This document shows positions 46,913 through 57,262 of a stretch of 64,000 nt of DNA, piece by piece. Positions within the stretch are counted from its first letter, which is position 1; each line of letters opens with the position of its first letter. Under the pieces are notes generated by a model. It worked only from the letters and a program-made list of their open reading frames with translations. It was not told the origin of the DNA and made no database searches. A program made the translations under genes and the position numbers. The stretch spans positions 1 to 64,000 of the forward strand of contig JAAEAF010006040.1 in the NCBI GenBank assembly GCA_011037195.1. Direction: 5' to 3'. The DNA comes from Triatoma infestans (lineage: Eukaryota > Arthropoda > Insecta > Hemiptera > Reduviidae).

Positions 46913-47152
46913 AGAGGGAGGGAATAAGACAGGAAGGCTAGTGGTTAGCGTACTGGACTCCCACGCGGAGGACCGGGGTTCGAGTCCAGCTGTGCTACCC
47001 TTAGATTTTTTCTTCCTAGGAGCCTCTAAGCTCACTGTCCGGTGATGGACAGTGTTGTCAAAAACGAAAGAACACAGTTCGGATGCCGGCATTGCACTGA
47101 AAAGGCTCAGGGCGCCAATGACCATAGATGTTAATGCGCCTTAAATTAAAAA
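46913..47152 (+). repeat. tRNA-derived SINE
   Basis: Polymerase III boxes: A box GGCTAGTGGTTAGCG (46936-46950) and a perfect B box GGTTCGAGTCC (46977-46987). A body of about 150 bp then ends in an A/T-rich (AAT)n tail. (AAT)n also precedes the head (46899-46912), so the target duplication is hidden. The last 80 bp of the body match 63561-63641 in reverse, showing that it is a repeated family. It encodes no protein. Confidence 0.7.
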
Positions 47153-47164
47153 AGTAATAAAAAT

Positions 47165-47246
47165 AATAATAATGTTGTGGTGGTTGGTTCCGCAGAGCTG
47201 GAAAGCATCAGAGACATTTTCCGTGGTAGCCTGCTTCATTTTGTGG
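47165..47246 (-). repeat. Penelope-like tail fragment
   Basis: It is nearly identical to 52422-52495 ('CCGCAGAGCTGGAAAGCATC', 'CCGTGGTAGCCTGCTTCATT') but ends just before the hammerhead-like motif found there. Confidence 0.55.
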
Positions 47247-47405
47247 TCACACTAGAGTGTGAAAACTAACTCTGCTCTGTGCATAACATATATATATGTT
47301 ATTTGTATGCATACGACATATATTATACTTTAGTTTAGTTAAAAAAAGAAAAATTAAATATGCGTGCGTACAGAGTGTATGTGAATGTTGTGTAAAGAGG
47401 TGAAA

Positions 47406-47759
47406 GATCGAGGGGAATGTATAGTTATAAATATGCATATGTATATGTGGTATGCATACAAATATCATATATATATAATACATATATAAATATGGTATAT
47501 AATATGATATATATTTGACAACATGTGATATGTGTATGTGTATATACAATATACACATGGTAGGTATATAGAGGTAGAAACTGATCGAGGGGAATGTATA
47601 GTTATAAATATGCATATGTATATGTGGTATGCATACAAATATCATATATATATAATACATATATAAATATGGTATATAATATGATATATATTTGACAACA
47701 TGTGATATGTGTATGTGTATATACAATATACACATGGTAGGTATATATGTGGTATATAT
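47406..47759 (+). repeat. 177-bp tandem duplication, AT-rich
   Basis: Two adjacent copies start GATCGAGGGGAATGTATAG at 47406 and 47583 and are almost identical. A third, diverged single copy lies at about 53250-53420. The periodic Tyr/Ile/His-rich frame read on the minus strand is a product of the repeat. Confidence 0.85.
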
Positions 47760-48764
47760 GTGGGTATATGTTTAGTATATGTATCTACTGTAATATATAT
47801 AGTAAAATATATACATATATATATTACATAGTTATATATAAAATACATAGTTAAATATTATCAATTATGTATAATATATTATACAACATTTATATATATA
47901 GTATAAATATATTACATATATATTACATAGTTATGAAATATCTATAAAATATGCTTAGTGTGCTTATGTGTAATTTAATTTTTATTATTTTAATCTCTTA
48001 ATTTTAAATTGTGTTAAAAGCTTTAATCGTTATTTAATTTAATTCTTAATACGTTATTCTGATTATTTAATTGTATCGTTGATATTTAATTGGAGTTGTT
48101 GAGGAGAGAAATTAGGTTTGATTAAATAAACGAGGTATGAAGGCAGTGTTATAATGTAGCTATAAGTTTACACAAACTGCACTGGACTTTGTAATGATTT
48201 TGATAGAATAAAAGGTGGGAGTAGAGATATGACACGATGCGATGTATGGTTGAATCTGATAGATATACTCTAGATAGATTCTCACTGGCTTATATACACA
48301 GGTTCTCCCACTCTAGCCTGCCTAAGTCAGAGAGTAGTCGCTGTTAACCAGAGAGAGCCTCTCTTCTCTCTGCTGGATGCCATTCTGCTGGATGCCATTA
48401 CATCTTTCTAAATAATTTTACAATTCAGGTTTACTAGCTCGCCGAATTCTTTTCATTATTATCCTTTATATCCTGCGTATTGAAACATATGCATATATAT
48501 TTTCCTAATTTATATACATTTTAATTCGAACTGTATTTTGGGCAAATAGTTGTGAGGATAAATTGTCGTCTAAAATGTCATAAAAATAAATCTAAAGCTT
48601 TCACCAATTAAATAACAATTATAAAAGTAGGAAAATTTACTGAATTTAAATAAGGCTTTTTTTTTTTGAAAATTTGAGTACTGGTACAAGGAAAGGTCAT
48701 ATATGATTCCTGATTTTTTCCTGATTCTTTTATTTAAACATTTTCAGTTATTGTTCACGATGGA
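47760..48764. other. AT-rich DNA, part of a dispersed repeat
   Basis: 47965-48115 is the reverse complement of about 52740-52870 (AATTTTTATTATTTTAAT.. region), so the element near 52.4-53.5 kb is related to this one but rearranged. 48270-48400 holds 'CTTATATACACAGG' followed by a CT-rich stretch, possibly LTR promoter-like. No gene. Confidence 0.45.
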
Positions 48765-50468
48765 AAATAAATGTGGTTGTGAATCACTCACACAACTTTC
48801 TCTTACGTCAGTTATTAATACAATTTAATTAATCAATTTTTCTTTAAACTTGCAACGTTCATAATGTTTAGTTGGGCTGCTCATAAAAAAGCTGGTAGGA
48901 GTATTTACTTGAATACTTGGGCGGCCTTATGTGCAGCGGCCCTCTAACAAAACCAACAAAACACATTTGTGGAAAATTAAATTTAAACTAAATGTCGGAC
49001 CCCCCATAAAAACTCGTAGCATGCATACGACGGATAAAATACCAGATATGAAATATACGAGTATGCTACAAACCCACACCATCTCTCTACAAGGCTGGGC
49101 TAATCAGGTGGGGAATAATGGTCAGTCCCATTAAAAGCAAATGCATATCCTTCACCCTCCGACGCGCTACTCTCCCGCCCATTCTCCTTCATGGGACCAT
49201 AATACTGACAGTCGACAAAGTCCTACATTTAGGCAAAAGACTCACTTGGAATCCCATATAAGATTAAAAAGACTTGAACCAAACAGACGATACAAACTTC
49301 TCTCGAGACTATTTGACCGACGCTCCAAACTTTCCCTTGAAAACAAAAGACTTATCTACAACACTATTATAAAGCCTCTCTGAACATACGGATGCGAGAC
49401 CAAGCATTGTAATTCCTATCGCATTTAGTCTTTCCAATCCAAAACCCTCAGAAGTATCACCAATGCCCTGTTCTATGTTTCCAACCTAACCCTTCACACT
49501 GACCTCAAAATCCCTTTTGTTCATCAGCTATTAAAAACGCGTTATAAAAGATTCCATGATACCACATCCAACCATCTTAACCCTTTAGTCCAAAAACTCT
49601 CTTTCTTATCTAACAAACAACTCTCCCTGCAGGCTGAAACGCCACTTGCCCTGCGATCACCTAACTTCATGTTAGCATTTTCTTCTGGCCATAAAACGTA
49701 AATAAATAGGGAGTATCTCCTCCACTGGAGTACCAACGCCCTCCCAACAAGTCTTTCATGCCCTTTTTATGCCACTACCATCATATTCACTTGTTGTACC
49801 CTTTGTATAGTTTTGAATTTCCTTTGATATGTTTCTATTTATGCAGCAAACATTCCAAGTTTAAAGAAAATTAATGTAGCTGTTTTCGAGAAAACCAAAA
49901 AAACTCAGAAATTTATTCTGTAAAGTCCCATTTTCCGATTAACCGATTTTTCTTCAAATCGGCAGCATTATGTCAATGTTTTGTATGTGGTAAAATCATA
50001 AATATATTGTACTGAAATGGTACTTTAGAGGCAAGCATAGTGTTACTGTTCCCCCAGAATCCCCCCCCCCCAAGTCAATATTACCAGGAAAATATTTACA
50101 ATTAAAGTGATAGGCATTTGTTGTGTAGATTATTATTCGAAATTTACAGAAAATCATTGGAGCTTTTTTGATAAAAATCGAAAAAACAACACTCAGTAAA
50201 GGTGCATTTCCAGTTGATAGATTTGGACCGAAACATTCGTGTTCAGAATCCGTAGTGATAATCTAAACGGAATACCAAGTTTGAATTTCCTGCGAAATTT
50301 TCTTCTTTTTTTTTGGAGATATTTTATTCACACTCAAACCCAGGCCATTTGTTATAAACAGTTTTTTCTTACTCACATGATCTCAAAACATGTATTTCCG
50401 GTGAAAATCAATTTCGTAAATTTGACAACACCGCAATACTTGCTCTTACTAAGAGTTAGAAGAAAATG
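48765..50468 (-). repeat. Family H repeat split by a Jockey LINE
   Basis: The left part 48765-48994 begins 'GTGAATCACTCACACAACTTTCTCTTACGTCAG'. The right part 49836-50468 continues 'ATTCCAAGTTTAAAGAAAA', a decayed CCGATTAACCGATTTT and 'ACTGAAATGGTACTTTAGAGG', to a reduced hairpin (CTTACTAAGAGTTAG). The uninterrupted copy at 38160-39008 shows which sequence adjoined before insertion. Confidence 0.65.
48995..49835 (+). pseudogene. Jockey-like LINE fragment
   Basis: In shifting frames: 'KSKCISFTLRRATLPPI' near 49136, 'HLGKRLTWNP' near 49225, 'LLSRLFDRRSKLSLENKRL' and 'IYNTIIKPL' (49290-49383), then 'YGCE', 'SLTNALFYV'-type residues and 'RSPNF' up to about 49690. This is the end of ORF2 in Jockey elements, downstream of the reverse transcriptase core, with stops and indels. 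A 3' untranslated tail follows. Edges are inferred from the interrupted family H copy. Confidence 0.7.
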
Positions 50469-51689
50469 AAAAATTCTTTCGTAATCTGCGAAACAAACAA
50501 CGAGATCTAAGCCTAGCCTATGAAAAAGAATAGACGTATATTTCACGTAAAAAATTTAATATCCTACAGCATTGTAGCTTATATTTAGGGAGGTATGGAT
50601 CAACAAAAGCTGTTGAAGACTGCCGTGTTATAACACTGACGAGAAAGGATGTCATGCAAATGTGACAAGATGGCCTGGTTTCGCGACCTAGAGAGCATGG
50701 AAATAAGATTCATGAATGACAATGAAAAAGCGTGAAACGTTTGTGAAAGAAAGAAGAATATAAATTATAAAAGTTGTATTAGGGGCGTTAGAATTGAAAA
50801 ATAAAATAAATGAGGAAAATTGAGTTTGAAAATTTTATTTTAATTGGATTTAAAAAAAAAAAAAAAAATGCATTGTTGCAACAGAGTTTTCTTCCCTCCT
50901 CCTCCTAAATATATATTAACATCCATTCAGTGTTCCTGAACTACAAACACGGCCATGTAAACATTGTTGCTGCTTCGTGGACAGAAATAATGACTTTTTT
51001 CCCCACTCTTCCAGTCGCTGATCTTTTCAGAGACCAGACTGTCTGCAGATATACCATACCCATTCCACGCAATGTTGTTTGCACTATACCTATCTCCCCT
51101 ACTCATTCCAGATTATTTTTTACTTTCCATGCAAAGCCTTCTAATTTGGGAAGGGGTTTGGTTGCCCTAACTGCTTCACTTAGAGCCTGCTGGCAGTGCT
51201 CTCACACCCTGCTGCTTGGAGACTAATGACCTGACCGTTTAACCGTGTGAGTGGGTGGGGATCTAGCTGGTCCCCTCTACAATCTCGTTTTGCTTGCTAC
51301 CTCACTTACCACTCTGGTCTCTCGTTACTCTACCTTTTTTACGTGCTTCACTTCAGAAAAGTGGTTTGTAAGCGGTTATAGTGTGGTAAGCACGAACAGG
51401 CCACAAGCTTGATTTTTATCTAGGTTAATTCCTTATAATAATGAAGCTAGTTTGTTGTAGGTAGGGGTGGCGGCAAATTGTAGAGATGAACGTGGATGCT
51501 GCGCGCTTATACCCCCACTAAGCAATCTCAGTGTTAAAGAAAAAAACTTCCGTTTTAGTCAGATCATGAAAAAAGTACTAGATATAAATTAACTAACACA
51601 TTTTAACCACTTCTCCTACTATGCAAGTTAATTAACCTTCATGATAAAGCAAATTTTATTTAATTAAAATTTTATATGATTCAAAATAT
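50469..51689. other. Unassigned DNA
   Basis: 50930-51410 is GC-richer and contains a 98-codon frame (50930-51226) with no recognisable motif. It could be a decayed LTR or transposon. The rest is AT-rich. Confidence 0.4.
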
Positions 51690-51821
51690 ACATCATTTTA
51701 CATTCTCTTGCGAAAGGTAGTATAGAGATCGTATCAAATAATCGATATTGGGTTTTCACCGGAAGTACACGTTTTGAAGTTTTCTGAGTCAGGAAAAATG
51801 GTTTTTAGAAAGTGGTTCTCT

Positions 51822-52170
51822 ATATATCAGAGATATTTTCCCTAATAAAATAGTAAGATATTATGGATAATTAATTATCAAAATAAATCTCATTCAAAAA
51901 CATAATTTAAGTTATTCATCTCCACTTGTTGGATGTTTTTAAAACCTACCCAGGAACAACGAACTCCCGTCTTAACCTAGTTAGGTCCTAACAAAAACAC
52001 TGTTAAAATACCAGTGTACCAACTGAATTTACTCTGTGCAAGTCTATGTTATCACTGTTTTGACAAAAACATCCTGATGATGGGCAAACGCCCGATACTG
52101 GTCGATTAGCACAAAAAGAAGCAGGCTATCACGGACAAAATATCTGATGCAGAACTAACCACAACAACGT
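51822..52170 (+). mobile_element. Penelope-like tail insertion, plus orientation
   Basis: 52018-52170 is an inverted relative of 52422-52590 (about three quarters identical by eye) and carries a hammerhead-like motif at 52070-52106. No reverse transcriptase or GIY-YIG frame is present, so only the terminal part is here. Assignment to Penelope-like elements rests on the hammerhead layout and is tentative. Confidence 0.4.
52070..52106 (+). ncRNA. Degenerate hammerhead-like motif
   Basis: CATC, CTGATGA, a 4-bp helix II (GGGC AAAC GCCC), GATA (consensus GAAA), a short helix III and GTC, GAT appear in order. One of the three conserved purines after helix II is changed, and a T lies between the core and helix II. 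Cleavage is doubtful. Confidence 0.35.
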
Positions 52171-52421
52171 ACTTGTACGTATGTGAGGGGGGGGGGGGGT
52201 AGCATATCTCACCAAAAAAAAATCACAGAAAGTTCAAATTTGATATTTAGTTTATATGCTTTTTAAGGAGAACGGGAACAATAAGCGTTTGATCAAAATT
52301 GGATAAACACTTTTACAAAATGGATTTTTCTCTGAATGCGATTTTCTCGTAAATGGCTCAGTGATTTCCTTTAAACGTTTTTACACATCAACTCAACATA
52401 CAAAGAGCTACTACTTTATTG

Positions 52422-52590
52422 TTGTGATGGTTGGTTCCGCAGAGCTGGAAAGCATCAGAGACATTTTCCGTGGTAGCCTGCTTCATTTCGTGGTCATCGA
52501 CCGGTTTCAGGCGTTGGCCCATCTTCAGGATGCGTTTTGTGAGACAGTGTGATAACACAGACTTGCACAGAGCAAATTCAGTTTATACAT
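52422..52590 (-). mobile_element. Penelope-like tail, minus orientation
   Basis: Read on the minus strand it runs CTGAATTTGCTCTGTGCAAG to CATCCTGAAGATGGGCC to AAACCGGTCGATG to CACAAC. It faces the plus-orientation copy at 52018-52170 across 250 bp of family H. Its 3'-terminal part recurs at 47165-47246. Confidence 0.45.
52495..52532 (-). ncRNA. Hammerhead-ribozyme-like motif with intact core
   Basis: On the minus strand: CATC (helix I), CTGAAGA (fits CUGANGA), helix II GGGC CAAC GCCT (one G-U pair), GAAA, then ACC-GGT with GTC at the cut site, and GATG (pairs with CATC). The ACCGGT palindrome with no loop is the minimal helix III described for Penelope-like elements, whose ribozymes are thought to act as dimers. 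An extra T between the core and helix II is a caveat. Confidence 0.45.
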
Positions 52591-52889
52591 GACTGAATTG
52601 TATTTTAAAACTAAACACTTAAACTAGGTCAAAGAGAGGTATCTGGGTGAGAAAGGAACACGTGTTTGAGTTCTTAAAGCGGCAAATTTTCCTTAAAATG
52701 GAAACAACACGTGGGGGTCTAATTTTTAAACTCTGTTGTTGGAGGGAGATTCACTTGACAATTAAATAATCAGAAAACTTTAAAATTAAATTAAATAACG
52801 ATTTCAAAGTAATACACTTTAAAATTAAGCGATTAAAATAATAAAAATTAAATACACATAGGCATAGCAAGATTTATATTATTTATAAT

Positions 52890-53470
52890 TATGTAATATA
52901 TATATATATAATACTATATATATTTCAGTATATACATATACTAAACACATACTACCATACATATATACACATAAGTATATACCTTCCATGTGTATATTGT
53001 ATATACACATACACACATCACATATTATATAATATATATCATGTTATATACCATATTTATATATGTTATATGCATATATATTTATACATATATTATTTAT
53101 ACATATATACATACACATATATATATGTTATTTGTATTCATACCACATAGATTATACTTTTAGTTTAGTTAAAATAAAAAAAAAAAATTAAATATGCGTG
53201 CGTACATGGAGAGTGTATGTGAATATTGTGTAAAGAGATGAAAGGTCGAGTAGAATGTATAGTTATAAATATGCATGTGTATATGTGGTATGCATACAAA
53301 TATCATATATATATATAATACATATATAAATATGCTATGTAACATGATATATATTTAGTATGTGATATGTGTATGTCTATATACAATATACACATGGTAG
53401 GTATATATGTATGGTATGTGTTTAGTATATGTATGTACGTAATATATTATTATATATATATATAGATATA
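52890..53470. repeat. Large AT-rich palindrome
   Basis: The left arm (about 52895-53100) is the reverse complement of about 53280-53465, sharing 'CATATACTAAACACATAC', 'CCATGTGTATATTGTATATA' and 'TATATCATGTTA'. The spacer is about 180 bp. Arms of about 190 bp could fold into a cruciform. The right arm is the single copy of the 177-bp unit tandemly repeated at 47406. Confidence 0.65.
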
Positions 53471-53720
53471 TACAGGGTGTAACAGCTACTTCTGGCAATA
53501 CTTCGGGATATGGTTTGTCACTTTTTTTCGAACAAAAAATTTCGAATAAACCATGGCCCGATTCGTTCGCCTTCAAAAGTTACTCTTCATTTTCTAAAAT
53601 TTTCAATTTTCCTACTTTTTCTCATAAAATTGATTATATCTCAAAAAGTTTTTCACATAAATCATATTCAATTATACCTTTGGAAAGAGCATTAAATTTT
53701 CTATAAGAAACAGAAGTATG
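53471..53720 (+). repeat. Possible transposon end (ACAGGGTGT)
   Basis: TACAGGGTGTAACAGCTACTTCTGG at 53472 resembles the ACAGGGTGT-type start of many insect repeats. Two overlapping open frames follow, without known motifs. No matching second end was found. Confidence 0.25.
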
Positions 53721-54739
53721 GTAGGATAAGACCATTATCCAAATGAAGAATTTACTTTAAAAATTATATATTTTCACACATGTATTCAAACCAGGTATTG
53801 GTTAAAGTTATTGCCCTGAAGCCCAATACAGATTGCCAATAACATCGAAAAAATGTACATAACATTTGAAATTTAACGTCACAGGTTCTGCACAAACTCT
53901 AAAATCAATTTTAGGAAAAAATTCCGAAAATTTTTCGGAAAAAAATTCAAGTATTCAAGTTTAAAGAAAAATCAAATTTGAGAAAAATCCCCCCCCCCAA
54001 ACGCACATCCGGTTAAACAATTTTCTTTCATTACTACAGAGATCTAGATACTATTGTTTAAGATTAGATTTGTTATCATTAGAAAATCATTATGACTTTT
54101 ATAGGTTAAAAGAAAATTACGATAAAATAGAGACCTATGAAATCGCCTAAAGAAACTAATCGATGCTAAATGACGATAGTATCATGTTTGCTGTACTAAT
54201 TGGAAGGGCTTGTTACATTAGTGAAGAAGTTGATAGATGGGATGGAACCATGGTAGGATGTTTATCGATTTAAAGGATTTAGAAAGGGTGACGCCGCTGG
54301 TTGGGCACCTAATCCTTTTCCTTAATCCTGGACACATTAGAAACGACAGACTACAATTGCTATTTTTAACCAGCTAACCCTAAAACCAGCACAATCAAAT
54401 TGGGGTATAAATAAATAAATAAAAGAAGTTAGCGAACAATATATTGTGTATGTTATTGTATACTCTCATCACCTTATCTACCTGTTCTTTAAAGAAGAAA
54501 TAGGCCGCAATCTTGATAATATTTGGAAAATGAATTTGACCGGAAATATAGCTATGTTCGAAGAAATGTATTTGTGAACGGTTTGCGATTATTACAGATA
54601 TAAATATAAATATGTGTGTCATGGTGATGGACTTAAGAATGAAAAGCTTATACTCAATTTAGGTATTCTCAAAGTGTTCCGACATGGAAGTTTCATTAAA
54701 AACTATGATCCAAGAGTGCGACTTTACTTTTCTATTCTT
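53721..54739. other. Unassigned DNA
   Basis: Family H-like words occur near 53950-54030 ('AAGTTTAAAGAAAAATC', 'CGCACATCCGGTTAAAC'). Otherwise nothing is recognised. Confidence 0.4.
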
Positions 54740-54835
54740 TTTCTTCTTTTTTACACTCTCTTACTCCTGATAAGAGGAAATATTACAATCGAATTGTTCA
54801 TATACAGACACAAACACATACACACCAATCGTTAA

Positions 54836-57214
54836 CCTTAGAACGACACACTGGGGTGTGCAACACCCCACTATATCTTTCTGTGTGATTTACAGAATTT
54901 GTCCTGTGTTTTCCACACCATCTAAATACACTTCATTTACTGCTTATTCGTTACGCAATTCGTTCGGCATTAGAAGTTTTTTGAAATTTCTGTAGTGTAC
55001 AAGTAAAGTAATTTTGGGGTGCTTTTCACCCCAGTGTGTTTTTTGGGTTTGCCACACCCCAATGTGTTAGATTAGGTTGCGTTGAGGTAAGTTTTAGTAC
55101 TCAGTATAAACGTTTAATTATTATTAAATGTGACATTTATTACAGTTATTTTACTGGTTTTTAGCAAAGAAGGTATGGCTTCTACTTCAAAGAAACCACT
55201 TTGTGACTGGACACCGGATGAAATCCAGAAAGTCCTATTACAATTGCAGGAAGATGAGAATGAAGGGAATGTCTTTTTTGGCGATGAAGATTCTGACGAA
55301 GAATCAGATAGTGTACAGAACAAGAAGTCTCTGAAACTGAAGAAGAATGTGATGTAGAAGAGCCTCCGCAAAAAATATGTAAGTCATCTATATTGCGAGG
55401 AAGAAATCAGTACAAATGGTGTACTGATGTTCCGTCAAAGAGAGGCAGAGCTAATGCAAAAAATATAGTTTCCCAAACCCCAGGTGCGCAAGGTGCTGCA
55501 AAAAATATTTCTACGCCCCTAGAATCTTGGAATTTACTAATAAGTAATGACATTATTTCTGCAATTGTGGAAAAACAAACCAAGAAATTAGGAGGAGATT
55601 GACATCAATTTCCAGATGTCAGTCTTACCATAAAGAAAAAACGAAATAGAAATTCGTGCTTTTATTGGCTTATTATACCTTGCTGGTGTTAATAAATCTT
55701 CAAAGCTGAATATCGAAGAGCTTTGGTCCCAATATAATGGTCATCCTTTGATTAGAATTACAATTATGATGAATCGATTTTATTTTTTATCCTACTGCTT
55801 GAGATTTGATGATAAAACAACTAGAGTGGAAAGGAAAGTTTTAGATAAGCTGGCACCTTGGATATTTTCATAAAAAATTGCCAAGAACTGTTGGGGTATA
55901 GAGGACGATGCCTATTTCGGGTATACTTGGCTTCGAAACCAGATAAATACGGAATCAAAATTGTTATGATGAACGACTCCTGTACTTTTTACATGGTAAA
56001 TGCAATGCCATATGTCGGGAAGGTGAACTGCCCGAAAGGTGAACCTGTGCCATCTCATTATGTCAAAGAATTGACGAAAATCATCCATGGTACAAACAGA
56101 AATGTGACTACAGACAATTGGTTCTCGTCCGTACAATTATTCGAACAGATGTTGACACAGTATAAACTTACCATGGTTGGAACATTACGTAAGAATAAAG
56201 CTGAAATCCCCCTCAATTTTTGGTGCCAAAACAATCTGGGACGTCCTTATTCGCTTTCGACTCAAATAAAGCATTGGTTTCATATTCTCCAAAACCAAAT
56301 AAAATAATACTTCTCCTTTCTACTCTTCATTACGACGATTCAATTAACGCCGTTACCGGAAAACCTCAAATTATTATGGATTACAATTCGCACAAGGGAG
56401 GAACTGACACATTTGATCAAATGTGTCACATCTACACTACAGCACGGAAAACAAGACGGTGGCCTCTTCGATTCTTCTGTGGCATGCTAGACCAAACTGG
56501 TGTCAATGCTATGGTGCTATATACTCTCGCCCAAATGCATCCAAAAAAAAAGCGCCGTACATTATTGCTTGATTTGGGTTACAGCCTAATCGAACCTCAC
56601 CTTAGAGGCAGATTGCAAGCAGAAACACTTCGGCGGCCTCTTCGTATTGCCATAGAGGATATACTAGGGGAAGTGACACCTAGAAAAATTGAATATTTAG
56701 AAAAACAAGTTAGGTGCGTTTTCTGTCACAGAGGTAAAGACGGAAAAACGAAAATGAGATGTTCACAGTGTAAAAGGCCAATTTGTAATGAACATAGAGC
56801 TGCGGTGTGTTATGAATGTAGCTCATAAATCAACAAAAGAAAAACGTAATTGTGTCCATTTTATACATTCATTTTCTGTTTGTAAATACACATTTATATA
56901 TTCTAGTTTCATTATAAGAAATTGTATTAATAAAATATGTTATCAATTTTTGAAAATATAAATTAGTAGTCAAGTAAAAAATGTACTGATGAAGTTAGAA
57001 GAAAAATTTACTTTATTTTATTTCTTTACAATAAAGTACATTAATATTATTTAAAATGTTTTACTTTATTTATATCCTAACTGACCTAGCAAATCACTGT
57101 AGTAGAGTTTCAATAGTCTTTAATAACAGTTTGATAATATATTATTTAAATTGGGGTATGTGACACCCCAGTAGGTCAGATGAAGTACAAAGCAAGAAGT
57201 GTGGTGTTCTAGGG
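54836..57214 (+). mobile_element. piggyBac-type DNA transposon, 2379 bp, inactive
   Basis: The element is flanked by TTAA at 54832-54835 and 57215-57218, the piggyBac target duplication. Terminal inverted repeats are CCTTAGAACGACACACT at the left and the complement of CCCTAGAACACCACACT at the right (15 of 17 match). Just inside lie short palindromes GGGGTG..CACCCC at 54853-54869, 55016-55032 and 57153-57169 that may be transposase-binding sites. One transposase gene, in several frames, occupies the middle. Ends and size are complete; only the coding sequence is damaged. Confidence 0.92.
55175..56828 (+). pseudogene. piggyBac transposase, frameshifted and missing first catalytic Asp
   Basis: The ATG at 55175 opens an acidic N-terminus ('FGDEDSDEESD'). 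The frame shifts near 55310 and again near 55605; a stretch with 'IRAFIGLLYLAGV' and 'CLRFDDKTTR' (55650-55865) ends in a stop. 55858-56215 carries 'YRGRCLFRVYLASKPDKYGIK' and 'NVTTDNWFSS' (second catalytic Asp, 56113). After another shift, 'HKGGTDTFDQM' (third Asp, 56406) leads to a C-terminal cysteine-rich domain ('CVFCHRGKDGKTKMRCSQC', 'CNEH', 'CYEC') that binds target DNA in this family. Near 55880, 'NCQ' joins directly to the segment before 'YRGRC', so about 12 residues including the first Asp are deleted. Transposition activity is not possible from this copy. Confidence 0.9.
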
Positions 57215-57262
57215 TTAAAAATATTTTCTTTGTATTCAGGGCATTTAAATCGTGTACTTCTA

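Larger units (their letters stand above)
51690..52421 (+). repeat. Family H repeat split by a Penelope-like insert
   Basis: 51690-51821 is the hairpin side ('TAGAGATCGTATCAAATAATCGATATTGGG', 'CACCGGAAGTACACG', 'GTTTTTAGAAAGTGGTTCT'). 52171-52421 resumes at the microsatellite/G-run position and continues with 'GATTTCCTTTAAACG' and 'TACAAAGAGCTAC'. Confidence 0.6.
54740..57262. repeat. Family H fragments interrupted by piggyBac
   Basis: 54750-54800 has a plus-orientation hairpin end (ACTCTCTTACTCCTGATAAGAGG). 54801-54835 and 57215-57262, joined across the piggyBac element, read as a minus-orientation family H segment: a (CA)-rich tract, then the 'ACCAATCGTTAAAAAT' and 'GTATTCAGGG' blocks. This recovers an uninterrupted target with a single TTAA. 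Confidence 0.6.

Noticed and set aside
47247..47735. 162-codon minus-strand frame with a repeated Tyr/Ile/His-rich peptide
   Set aside because: It is a translation of the AT-rich 177-bp tandem duplication, low in complexity and without protein-like composition.
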